From a virus: a DNA stretch of 38,318 nucleotides. The notes beneath the pieces are model-generated. The model did not search any database and was not told the origin of the DNA. It saw nothing but the letters and a program-made list of their open reading frames with translations. Positions 6,429-14,504 of this stretch are shown piece by piece (the first letter of the stretch is position 1; each line of letters begins with the position of its first letter). A program made the translations under genes and the position numbers. The stretch lies in IMG/VR virus record IMGVR_UViG_3300037493_005911, positions 1 to 38,318 of that record; one strand, written 5' to 3'.

Positions 6429-7679
6429 GTGAAGAACGTAGCTTTTGTTTACTTAAATAATGACAAGGTTATTAGCGTGGGAGCTGGCTACATTGCTACC
6501 ATAATAAAAAATTTAAACTACAACCTTACTTTTTTTGATACTGCTTACGAATCTGTCGATACGGTTGCTTTAAAGATACTGGCTGGGTACTACGATATTG
6601 TGCTGATTTCTGCTTCTACTTTGTTTTATGAAGACATGGTAAAATTGTCTAAAACCATTAAACAATCTAACCCTATTCCTATCCTTATTGGAGGAATTCA
6701 CGCTACGATAGCTAAAGAAAAAGTTTTAGAAGACTGTTCCTACATAGATTACATTTGTGTTGGAGAAGGGGAAGACTTTATTGTTGACTTTTTAACTAAA
6801 TACGACACGCTTGAATTTTTAAGCATACCAAATTTAGGCTATCGAGAAGCATCTGGAACTGTTAAAATCAACCCTATTAGAAAATGTACGGACTTAGCTA
6901 CTCTACCAATGATTGAGCATAAGTTATTTGACAAGCAATCAATTGTCCTAAAGTACCCTATACAAGGATTTTCTTACGTGTATGCTACGAGAGGTTGTCC
7001 ATATAACTGCACATATTGTTGTAATGGTTACTTTCTTTCTTTATATGGAAAAGACTTTTTAAGAGTTAGAAAGACAGATGATGTAATAAAGGAGTTAAAA
7101 TATCTCAGAGACAACTACGATACGAAATTGTTTTACTTTGGAGATGAGATGATTCTTTTTAACATTCCATATGTTACAGAGTTATTCACTAGAATTAAGG
7201 AGGAGTTAAACATTTCTTATGGATGCATGGTTAGGGTGGAAACAATAAAACCAGAGATAGTAGAATTGTTTAGAAATACTGGATGTAGGTATGTAGGTAT
7301 GGGGATAGAATGTGGGGATGAGCCTTTTAGAAAGGAATTTCTTAACAGGCACATGACTAACAAACAGATTATAGAAGCATTCAAAGAGTTGCGCACTATT
7401 GACAACATCATGCTTACTTCATTTAACATGACTGGATATCCTGTTCCGTATGACGCTAGATTAACGGAAGCTACCGTTCGATTAAACAAAATCATCACTC
7501 CTAACATAATACAAACAACGGTATTTTTTCCGTTTCCAGGAACAAAGCTTTACAAGTATTGCATAGAAAATGACTTAATAGACTTAGACAAAGCAAAAAA
7601 CCTACAAAATGTTTTTTCAACATCTGTGTTGAAGGATAGCTTATTTACAAAGGAGAGTGCATGCTCGAAGTCGAATTAA
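6429..7679 (+). CDS. B12-binding-type radical SAM enzyme
   Basis: 416 residues from GTG 6429, following AAGGAT. The first ~130 residues look like a cobalamin-binding Rossmann domain (DIVLISASTLFYEDM; PILIGGIHATIAKE; YICVGEGED). The radical SAM core follows with RGCPYNCTYCCN near residue 187, giving CxxxCxxC for the 4Fe-4S cluster, then FYFGDEM and GMGIECGDE strands of the TIM barrel. Members of this class catalyse methyl transfer to unreactive carbons, ring contraction and similar reactions. The substrate is unknown; sugars or nucleosides are possible given the neighbours. Tyrosine codons are mostly TAC here, unlike the flanking genes, which suggests transfer. Confidence 0.85.
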   Translation: MKNVAFVYLNNDKVISVGAGYIATIIKNLNYNLTFFDTAYESVDTVALKILAGYYDIVLISASTLFYEDMVKLSKTIKQSNPIPILIGGIHATIAKEKVLEDCSYIDYICVGEGEDFIVDFLTKYDTLEFLSIPNLGYREASGTVKINPIRKCTDLATLPMIEHKLFDKQSIVLKYPIQGFSYVYATRGCPYNCTYCCNGYFLSLYGKDFLRVRKTDDVIKELKYLRDNYDTKLFYFGDEMILFNIPYVTELFTRIKEELNISYGCMVRVETIKPEIVELFRNTGCRYVGMGIECGDEPFRKEFLNRHMTNKQIIEAFKELRTIDNIMLTSFNMTGYPVPYDARLTEATVRLNKIITPNIIQTTVFFPFPGTKLYKYCIENDLIDLDKAKNLQNVFSTSVLKDSLFTKESACSKSN

Positions 7680-8902
7680 ACCAGTTGAATGAAGAAATAA
7701 AGCTTAGTAAAATGCAGTTTTTTACTATTACTGAAGATAAAAAGATTTCTGTTTTTGGCGACAACACTAACGATTTAGACTTGCTAAGCAAATCAGGTAT
7801 TTTAGATGAGATAAAAGACAAAAGAGTTTTAGACATAGGATGCAACAAAGGTCTATTTAGTTTTATAGTTAAACAACACGGTGCTAAATACGTTCGAGGC
7901 ATTGACCCCTTAGAGTCTTCAATTACACTAGCCAAAGAGATAGCTAATACACTAAAGCTGGAGATAGACTTTCGATGCGAAAAATTTTCTAAGCAATTGC
8001 TATCAGAAGAGCCTTATGACATAGTGCTGTGTCTTTCTTCTTACCATTATCTGTACCAGGAGTGCCAAAATCACAGAGCTATATTTAGAATGTTATCTGT
8101 AATATGTGACGAGATGTACTGGGAAAATCCGTGGGATATGACGGATGTTACTTGTAAAAGTAAATTTGACCAATTGATGCCGGATAGAATACCAGATTAC
8201 ACTAGGGAAAAAATTCTAGAGGCTTTGACAAGATATTTTGATTATACGTTTATCGGTGTTCATAACAACAGAACTCGATATGCGCTTAAACTAACAAAAA
8301 AGAAGTTTATTAACGACTACACGATTTGTGAGAACTTATTTACTAGCGAACTGACAGGAAGCACTGTTCATAGAGTTGAAAAGAATGGTAAATTATATGC
8401 TTTAAAGGTGAGGACTTTTTCTTCTGATGTTGATATAGACATGTTTATTGACTCCTATAAACTGTACAAGGACTCGGGGATGGAAGATATGCCGGAAATT
8501 ACAAAAACAATTCTTTCAGGAGTGAACGGTTTTAAGTACTATACTTTAATGGAATACCTAGACAATTATCGTAGCTTGGCTACTATACTTGAATTTACGC
8601 CGAATAAACTTTCCACCTTAGATAAACTGCATTTATTTATTAGAACATTACGGATAATGATTTCTTTACATGACCGAGGAGTGACTATAATAGACTTTGG
8701 TCCAGCTAACGTCATGTACAATGAAAAAACACGCGACATTAAAATACTGGACTTTGATTCGCTGATTAAATCCATAACAAACGAAGAGCTAAATGCTAGT
8801 TCACTTCTAGAGTATGAGTGCCAAGAAAAAACAAACAAGATAGCCTACGCTTACAATTTCTTAATAAAACATATTAAGTGGTTTTCAGACATTATAAAAT
8901 AG
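7661..8902 (+). CDS. Fusion of SAM methyltransferase and protein-kinase-like domain
   Basis: 413 residues, ATG after AAAGGAGAG, overlapping the previous gene by 19 bases. Residues ~50-200 form a class I methyltransferase (RVLDIGCNKGLFSF; YDIVLCLSSYHYL). Residues ~215-400 carry kinase-fold marks: a putative ATP-anchoring Lys in KLYALKV (about 246-250), a catalytic loop HDRGVTIIDFGPANVMY (about 337-353) with Asp and Asn in place, and a metal-binding DFD in DIKILDFDSL in place of DFG. This resembles aminoglycoside- or lipopolysaccharide-kinase-type enzymes more than classic Ser/Thr kinases. Such a protein could methylate and phosphorylate the same sugar. It belongs to the TAC-rich block. Confidence 0.75.
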   Translation: MLEVELNQLNEEIKLSKMQFFTITEDKKISVFGDNTNDLDLLSKSGILDEIKDKRVLDIGCNKGLFSFIVKQHGAKYVRGIDPLESSITLAKEIANTLKLEIDFRCEKFSKQLLSEEPYDIVLCLSSYHYLYQECQNHRAIFRMLSVICDEMYWENPWDMTDVTCKSKFDQLMPDRIPDYTREKILEALTRYFDYTFIGVHNNRTRYALKLTKKKFINDYTICENLFTSELTGSTVHRVEKNGKLYALKVRTFSSDVDIDMFIDSYKLYKDSGMEDMPEITKTILSGVNGFKYYTLMEYLDNYRSLATILEFTPNKLSTLDKLHLFIRTLRIMISLHDRGVTIIDFGPANVMYNEKTRDIKILDFDSLIKSITNEELNASSLLEYECQEKTNKIAYAYNFLIKHIKWFSDIIK

Positions 8903-8910
8903 AGGTGCAT

Positions 8911-9525
8911 ATGAACGAACAAGAAAAAAGAATCTACAATGAAGGCGAGCGGCTAATACCGGGAGTCTCACACAATGACAGTGAGAAGCAAAGGCATTTT
9001 GCATCGTACAGTTTCTTTAAAGATCTCATCAATGCAGATGTTCGCACTAAGAATATCTGTCCGATCATTGTTGATCTGGGTTGCGGAGTAGGATTCGGAT
9101 GTAAAATTCTTTCAGAACTTAGCGGAAGCGTGATCATGGGAGTAGACAACTCTGATGAAGTAATAAAATATGCTATGGAGAATTATTTTTCTCCCAACAT
9201 AGTCTACAAGACACAAGATCTTGAAGCATTCATAAAAACATCAGGACCGTATGATTATGTAGTAAGTAGAGGAGTGTTAGAGCACATTGAAAACGGATTA
9301 GAATTAGCTAAAAGAGTAAAATTCAAATATATGTTCATATTTGATGTTCCTTATGATGAAAAGGAAGGAAATCCTCATCATAAGATTCTTGGTATAAAAG
9401 AAGAAGCATTTGAGGATTTTAATTATGTGGAGATTTATTACGAAGATATAAAAGGGAACATTACTAAGGAAAAACCTAGAAAACCGAACATGATAATGTG
9501 CGTATGTAAGAAGTTTGTCCAATAA
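8911..9525 (+). CDS. Class I SAM-dependent methyltransferase
   Basis: 204 residues from ATG 8911 after GAGGTG; the in-frame start at 8878 lies inside the previous gene and has no ribosome site. Motif I IIVDLGCGVGFGC (about residues 47-59), the acidic end of strand 2 in MGVDNS, and YDYVVSRGVLEHIENG identify a methyltransferase of the Methyltransf_11 type. The N-terminal ERLIPG...H segment is common in phage and O-antigen methyltransferases that act on sugars or nucleotide sugars. It directly precedes the aminosugar pathway genes. Confidence 0.8.
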   Translation: MNEQEKRIYNEGERLIPGVSHNDSEKQRHFASYSFFKDLINADVRTKNICPIIVDLGCGVGFGCKILSELSGSVIMGVDNSDEVIKYAMENYFSPNIVYKTQDLEAFIKTSGPYDYVVSRGVLEHIENGLELAKRVKFKYMFIFDVPYDEKEGNPHHKILGIKEEAFEDFNYVEIYYEDIKGNITKEKPRKPNMIMCVCKKFVQ

Positions 9526-9535
9526 AGGAGACGTT

Positions 9536-10627
9536 ATGAAAGTAGTGACTATATTAGGAACTCGTCCAGAAATAATTCGCTTGTCAAAGATCATGCCTAA
9601 GCTTGATCGATCATGTGAGCATATGATTGTTCATACAGGCCAGAATTATGATTACAACATGAACGATGTTTTTTTCAAAGAGCTGGGCTTAAGACAACCT
9701 GACATCTTTTTGGAAGCTAAAAGTTCTACTTTCGGAGGACAAGTTTCTATCATGTTAGAGAAGATAGAGAAAGTATTCAAAGAAGTACGACCCGATAAGG
9801 TCGTTATACTTGGTGACACGAACAGTGGATTGTGTGCAATCGTTGCAGAACGAATGAGAATTCCGGTATATCACTTGGAGGCAGGTAACAGATGCTTTGA
9901 CAGAAGCGTACCAGAAGAGGTTAACCGAAAACTAATAGATTCTATTTCTACATACAATCTTCCCTACACACCGGGAAGCAGAGAGAATCTTATCAATGAA
10001 GGAGTAAGTAAGCAGCAAATTTTTACATGTGGGAATCCAATAGGAGAAGTTCTTCAAGCATACGGAGTTAATGCTTATCAAAGTCATATTCTTAATGAGT
10101 TAAGCTTAGAAGCAGGAAACTATTTCCTTGCAACATTTCATAGGGCAGAGACTGTTGACTTTGAAGATCGATTAAAACAAATCATTGACGGTCTAATAGA
10201 AGTAGAGAATAAATTCGGATACCCGATTGTGTGTAGTATTCATCCGAGAACTAGAGACAAACTTAACAAAATGAAATATACTTTAAATAAAAGTATCTTG
10301 TTCTTAGAGCCATTCGGATTTCTTGATTTTGTTAATCTTGAAAAAAATGCATTTTGTATTTTGACTGATAGCGGAACTGTTTCAGAAGAAGCATGTATCT
10401 TGGGTGTACCTTGTGTCATAATTAGAGACATTACCGAAAGACCTGAAATTCTAGAATGCGGATCGGCTATGCTTTCAGGAGTTAATTCTAAAAAAATTGC
10501 AGACTGTGTAGAGATAATGAGACATAGGGACGATTGGAAACTACCGATCGGTTATGGTGACTATGATGTCTCTGATAAAGTTGTTCAATTCATATTGGGG
10601 GGTATAATAAGGAAAGGAACGATATGA
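9536..10627 (+). CDS. UDP-N-acetylglucosamine 2-epimerase, non-hydrolysing (WecB/WbjD/CapG family)
   Basis: 363 residues from ATG 9536 after AAAGGAG. Family motifs run in order: TILGTRPEIIRLS, VHTGQNYDYNM, ILGDTNSG, HLEAGNRCFD, PEEVNRK, SIHPRTRDK and TDSGTVSEEA. These mark the GT-B-like 2-epimerase fold with the catalytic Asp/Glu/His set. WecB makes UDP-ManNAc, but beside the two next genes this one more likely does the final 2-epimerisation in UDP-L-FucNAc or UDP-L-QuiNAc synthesis, as WbjD/CapG and WbvD do. It overlaps the next gene by 4 bases (ATGA). Confidence 0.9.
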   Translation: MKVVTILGTRPEIIRLSKIMPKLDRSCEHMIVHTGQNYDYNMNDVFFKELGLRQPDIFLEAKSSTFGGQVSIMLEKIEKVFKEVRPDKVVILGDTNSGLCAIVAERMRIPVYHLEAGNRCFDRSVPEEVNRKLIDSISTYNLPYTPGSRENLINEGVSKQQIFTCGNPIGEVLQAYGVNAYQSHILNELSLEAGNYFLATFHRAETVDFEDRLKQIIDGLIEVENKFGYPIVCSIHPRTRDKLNKMKYTLNKSILFLEPFGFLDFVNLEKNAFCILTDSGTVSEEACILGVPCVIIRDITERPEILECGSAMLSGVNSKKIADCVEIMRHRDDWKLPIGYGDYDVSDKVVQFILGGIIRKGTI

Positions 10628-11589
10628 AAGATAAGATAATACTTGTTACCGGAGGCACAGGGTCATGGGGTAATGAACTCGTTAAGCAGCTGCTCGAGAC
10701 AGACGTAAGTCAGATACGAATATTTTCAAGGAATGAATTTTCACAGGTTACTATGGAGAGAAAGTTTGACAACTCTAAGTTGAAATTCATTATAGGAGAT
10801 GTGAGAGAGCTTGATGCGATCACTGATGCTTGCAAAGGAGTTGATGTTGTATATCATCTTTCAGCTCTTAAGCATATCCCAGTTTGTGAAAAATACCCAT
10901 GGGAAGCTATCAGGACAAATATAGACGGAACAAGAAACGTCATTGAAGCGTCTATAGTAAACAATGTATCAAAAGTCATTGATGTCTCTTCAGACAAAGC
11001 AGTAGATCCTCTGAACTTATATGGAATGACTAAGGCAATCGGTGAGAAACTTATCATTCATGCCAATACGAGAACAAACAAGACGAAATTTATTTGTGTG
11101 CGTGGTGGAAATGTCTTGGGTTCTAATGGAAGTGTAGTTCCTTATTTTATCAATCAAATTAAGAAGAACAATGAAGTTCAGATAACAGACAAAAGAATGA
11201 CAAGGTATTTTTTGACACTACATGATGCAATAAGTCTTCTTTTCATTGCTGCTGAAAGCGATGTTGCAGGAGGAATTTTTGTCATGAAAATGCCTGCATG
11301 CAAAATTCTTGATCTTGCATGGGTTCTTATGAAAAACTTAGGCGAGAGAGGAGGAGAGATAAAAGAGATCGGAATAAGACAAGGTGAAAAGCTTCATGAG
11401 GTGTTGGTATCAAAATATGAATCTCCATATGCGTACGAATGGAGTGAGAGCTATTATGTAATCGATCAGAACAAAAGCTTTGAGGGAAAACGAAAGAAAG
11501 TAATTTTTGAGGAATATAACTCTAGTGAAAACTTAATGGATGAAAATCAAATAGAACAGATGTTAATAAAAGGAGGATTTTTAAAATGA
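10624..11589 (+). CDS. UDP-GlcNAc 4,6-dehydratase/5-epimerase-type SDR (CapE/WbjB/FlaA1 family)
   Basis: 321 residues. An extended short-chain dehydrogenase with NAD(P) loop VTGGTGSWG (residues 8-16), HLSALKHIP, and the active-site segment VSSDKAVDPLNLYGMTKA giving the YxxxK pair. These features are diagnostic for the CapD/FlaA1 soluble dehydratases that turn UDP-GlcNAc into UDP-4-keto-6-deoxy-L-hexoses. The C-terminal region (EIGIRQGEKLHEVLVS) is also a family hallmark. It is coupled by 4-base overlaps to the 2-epimerase before it and the reductase after it, making a complete three-step pathway. Confidence 0.9.
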   Translation: MKDKIILVTGGTGSWGNELVKQLLETDVSQIRIFSRNEFSQVTMERKFDNSKLKFIIGDVRELDAITDACKGVDVVYHLSALKHIPVCEKYPWEAIRTNIDGTRNVIEASIVNNVSKVIDVSSDKAVDPLNLYGMTKAIGEKLIIHANTRTNKTKFICVRGGNVLGSNGSVVPYFINQIKKNNEVQITDKRMTRYFLTLHDAISLLFIAAESDVAGGIFVMKMPACKILDLAWVLMKNLGERGGEIKEIGIRQGEKLHEVLVSKYESPYAYEWSESYYVIDQNKSFEGKRKKVIFEEYNSSENLMDENQIEQMLIKGGFLK

Positions 11590-12434
11590 CAAAGAAAAAG
11601 ATTTTGATTGCAGGCGCTGCAGGGATGGTGGGACATATGCTCTATAATTTTCTTCGTTCAACAGAAAAGTATGAAATAGGAGCAACGACAAGGAAACCTG
11701 TTGATTTTCTAGAATCATTAGCAATCGACATAGAAGAAGATCTTTCAGCATTTGGAGAGATTGTTAAGGTGGCAGAACCTGATGTGATTATTAATTGCAT
11801 TGGCCTTTTAGTGAAAGCATCTGAGTCTTGTCCCGCAGAAGCTATTTACGTAAATAGCTTTTTTCCCCATTTGCTAGAGAATATTACGGGAGGAACAAAA
11901 ACAAAAATCATACATCTTTCTACAGATTGTGTTTTTGATGGGAATCAAGAAGTAGATCTTGCATATTATGAAAGTGATAGATTAACTGAGAAAAATTGGT
12001 ATGGTAGGACAAAAGCAATGGGAGAGATTAATAATGATAAAGATCTTACTTTAAGAATGTCAATAATCGGTCCTGAAAAGAAAGACGGGGTCGGATTGTT
12101 TCACTGGTTTATCAGCCAGAAGGGAAAAGTTAACGGGTATGTAAATCATCACTGGAACGGGCTTACGACTCTTGAGCTTGCAAAGCAAATTGACAAGATT
12201 ATTGATACGAATCTTTCAGGAATTTATCATCTTGCTTGTCCGTATAGAATTACTAAATACGATTTGCTCAACCAGATCAAAAAATCTTTTAGTAGAGACA
12301 TTGAGATAGAAAAATTTGAATCTGCAGTAGTTAATAAAGTTCTCGCCAACAATAGACTAGACGAATACAATCCTCACATTCCCAGCTATGAAACACAGAT
12401 TGACGAATTACGAGAATTTATTTCAAAAAAATAA
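11586..12434 (+). CDS. RmlD-like 4-keto-sugar reductase (WbjC/CapF or WbvR role)
   Basis: 282 residues. NAD(P)-binding GAAGMVGHML (about 9-18), HLSTDCVFDG (STDxVFDG is the RmlD hallmark) and NWYGRTKAMGE with the YxxxK pair. CapF-type enzymes usually carry an extra C-terminal cupin domain of ~110 residues; it is absent here, so this is closer to the plain RmlD/WbvR form. It should reduce the 4-keto-6-deoxy intermediate made by the preceding enzyme. It ends the glycan operon; a promoter-like site follows. Confidence 0.85.
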   Translation: MTKKKILIAGAAGMVGHMLYNFLRSTEKYEIGATTRKPVDFLESLAIDIEEDLSAFGEIVKVAEPDVIINCIGLLVKASESCPAEAIYVNSFFPHLLENITGGTKTKIIHLSTDCVFDGNQEVDLAYYESDRLTEKNWYGRTKAMGEINNDKDLTLRMSIIGPEKKDGVGLFHWFISQKGKVNGYVNHHWNGLTTLELAKQIDKIIDTNLSGIYHLACPYRITKYDLLNQIKKSFSRDIEIEKFESAVVNKVLANNRLDEYNPHIPSYETQIDELREFISKK

Positions 12435-12504
12435 AAAAAATAGTTAAACGATGTTCAGATACACGGGATCATTCGAAAATCTTCCTGTACATTCTACTGA
12501 AGTG

Positions 12505-12513
12505 TGATATAAT
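12505..12513 (+). promoter_or_regulatory. Extended -10 promoter for the accessory operon
   Basis: TGATATAAT (12505-12513) is a perfect extended -10 (TGn-TATAAT) of the vegetative type. No convincing -35 box is seen at 16-18 bases. It lies 41 bases before the ATG at 12554, in the 119-base gap after the glycan operon. This gap holds nothing else clear, apart from an A-run just after 12434. Confidence 0.5.
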
Positions 12514-12553
12514 TATACCAGGAAACAAAAAATAGGTGGAAAGGAGGTTAAAG

Positions 12554-12808
12554 ATGAACGGCAAGAAACTCAACAGTCAAGAAGCTCTCAAAAAAGCCCG
12601 CCGAGTTCTTCGAGAACAAGGAATTTCTACAAAAAGAAAGTTCGTATCAATCCTCTGCAAAATCTGCAATAAAGAAATTCGAATACAAACAAGCAACAAG
12701 TTGATGTATACGGAAGAGGTTAGAAAGAATTTCGCATGTCTTTTGTGCGAATCGAAGGTGAGAAAGCAAAACAAACAAGCAGCATTAGAACAACAAAAGG
12801 AGGTCTGA
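12554..12808 (+). CDS. Small zinc-ribbon protein
   Basis: 84 residues from ATG 12554, chosen because AAAGGAGGT lies at 12540-12547; the GTG at 12536 is upstream of that site. A basic helical N-terminus (EALKKARRVLREQG) is followed by CKICNKEIRIQ and later CLLCESK, two CxxC pairs that would bind one zinc ion. No family was recognised. Small CxxC proteins are frequent in phage early operons and often bind nucleic acid or host polymerase. It is first in an operon with the DUF932 gene, whose ATG comes one base after its stop. Confidence 0.65.
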   Translation: MNGKKLNSQEALKKARRVLREQGISTKRKFVSILCKICNKEIRIQTSNKLMYTEEVRKNFACLLCESKVRKQNKQAALEQQKEV

Positions 12809-12809
12809 G

Positions 12810-13805
12810 ATGGCTCACAACATTAACGATGGTAGAATCTTTTACGTAGGTTCAGAAGGAAAGCCGTGGCACGGTATTGGGGTCGCACTTGACAATCCGG
12901 CTACAGCTAAGGAAGCAATTCAGGCAGCTCGGTTGGATTATGAAGTTAAAAGATCGCCGATGCCGGTAACTTTCAGAGATGATTCATTAGTAGAAATTCC
13001 TACGTATGATCGGTTTGGCGTTTATCGGTCTGACACAAAACAAAGTTTGGGAATCGTGGGAGAGAACTATAGGATTATCCAGAACGCATCGGCATTTGAG
13101 TTTTTTGATACGGTTGTAGGAGAAGGAAAAGCAATCTATCACACAGCAGGTGCTTTAGGGAAAGGCGAAAGGATCTGGATTTTAGCAAAGCTTCCTTCGA
13201 ACATGGTTGTAGGTAAAAATGATACTGTTGAGAAATATCTGCTCTTAACAAACTCACACGACGGCAAATCTTCTCTTAGGATGTTCTTCACTCCTATCAG
13301 AGTAGTTTGTCAGAATACTCTCACATCATCTCTCAAGGATGCAAAAGAAGGTATTTCAATTCGACATACAGGAAACATTAAAGCAAAAGTAGAAGAGGCT
13401 CAGAGGGTTCTCGGTATTGCTTCCCTATTCTACAGTGACTTCGAGGAGATCTCAAACAGGATGGCAGAGGTCAAGCTTGACAAGAAGGGTGCCGAGGAGT
13501 TCTTTAACAAAATCCTCTTCAAAGGAAAAGAAGAAGAGGATGTCTCTACAAGATCACAGAATCAGAGAGATGAGCTTTTAGCATTATTTGAAAACGGTAT
13601 GGGCAATGATATTCCTGACATTAAGCATTCAGTTTGGACTGCTTATAATGCCGTAACGGAATATGCAGATCACCGCAAGACAATTAGGAATGTAGATCAC
13701 GATCCTTCTTTGAGGCTTAACAGTATCTGGTTTGGTACAGGACGCGACTTAAAGAATCGGGCGTATACAACGGCGTTGGAGTTTGCAGGCGTAAACAGAG
13801 GGTAG
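12810..13805 (+). CDS. DUF932 / phage-plasmid-like (TIGR03299-type) protein
   Basis: 331 residues with GGAGG upstream. Recognisable family features: PWHGIGVALDNPATAKEA near the N-terminus, YRIIQNASAFEFFDTVV, TNSHDGKSSLRMFFTPIRVV followed by CQNTL, and the C-terminal W-x-N/Y-x-T.Y.DH segment (SVWTAYNAVTEYADHRK). Family members occur widely in phages and plasmids near recombination and replication genes. Their function is not firmly known; some authors relate them to ssDNA-annealing proteins. Length is normal for the family. Confidence 0.9.
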   Translation: MAHNINDGRIFYVGSEGKPWHGIGVALDNPATAKEAIQAARLDYEVKRSPMPVTFRDDSLVEIPTYDRFGVYRSDTKQSLGIVGENYRIIQNASAFEFFDTVVGEGKAIYHTAGALGKGERIWILAKLPSNMVVGKNDTVEKYLLLTNSHDGKSSLRMFFTPIRVVCQNTLTSSLKDAKEGISIRHTGNIKAKVEEAQRVLGIASLFYSDFEEISNRMAEVKLDKKGAEEFFNKILFKGKEEEDVSTRSQNQRDELLALFENGMGNDIPDIKHSVWTAYNAVTEYADHRKTIRNVDHDPSLRLNSIWFGTGRDLKNRAYTTALEFAGVNRG

Positions 13806-13865
13806 TATATTAAGGAAGGCGGGGTAGGTGCAATTGTGGCCTACTCCAAAAAAAGGAGGTTAGAG

Positions 13866-14504
13866 ATGAAAGCATTAATCCCACCATCAATGTGCAGGAC
13901 ATGCAAAAGTAGCAAGAATTATCCCAAGTATTCTTGCAAGACATGTCTCTACAGTTTTACTTCAAATTACAAGCAAGCAAGGGAATACGATTACAAATAT
14001 ATTAACCGGAAACGGAGACGTGATCGTATTGACGAGTCGGTGACTGAGCTTCGTACAATATATTCTCGGATTAAAGAGAAATATTTTGGAGGTAATTATG
14101 TACCTCATCCTGACTTGGTTTCATTTTCGTGGAAGAAGGGGAGGCTCACACACGGAGGTACTTGCTATAAACAAATCAAGCGGATAAAAATAGGGAAGAT
14201 ATACAGTTATGCATTCGAGTTGAAGACAAGAGATCCAGAACGGGGAATAAACTGGTGCACAGATAATTTCAATGAAGAGTCGAGGAAGGGTCTGATTATG
14301 CTGATGATTCATGAAATGATTCACTTGAGATTGCCTCATCACAGGAAAAGTTTCAAGCAGAAGGAGAAGGAGATCTGCGGATTGGTTCGTGATGAGCATA
14401 TGTTAGACTTGTACGATGGATTAATCAGGTCGAATCATGTTGGCGAAGCACCCTCGAAACAGGGCGTTACATCTGTACCGCAGGAAGGACAAGGCAATGG
14501 GTGA
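13866..14504 (+). CDS. SprT/WLM-like zinc metallopeptidase with N-terminal zinc ribbon
   Basis: 212 residues from ATG 13866, which follows AAAGGAGG (13853-13860); the GTG at 13836 precedes that site and is not used. The N-terminus has CRTCK and CKTCL, two CxxC pairs of a zinc ribbon. The catalytic motif is MLMIHEMIHLRLPHH (HExxH), followed by H in PHHRKSFKQKE as a likely third ligand, as in SprT-like proteases that act on DNA-bound proteins. A role in processing host or phage DNA-protein complexes is inference. The stop overlaps the next start by 8 bases. Confidence 0.75.
   Translation: MKALIPPSMCRTCKSSKNYPKYSCKTCLYSFTSNYKQAREYDYKYINRKRRRDRIDESVTELRTIYSRIKEKYFGGNYVPHPDLVSFSWKKGRLTHGGTCYKQIKRIKIGKIYSYAFELKTRDPERGINWCTDNFNEESRKGLIMLMIHEMIHLRLPHHRKSFKQKEKEICGLVRDEHMLDLYDGLIRSNHVGEAPSKQGVTSVPQEGQGNG

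Noticed and set aside
10594-10616. GGGGGGTATAATAAGG, a -10-like box with a G-run
   Set aside because: It is inside the 2-epimerase coding region, lacks TTTAAR at the right distance and the next gene is coupled by overlap.
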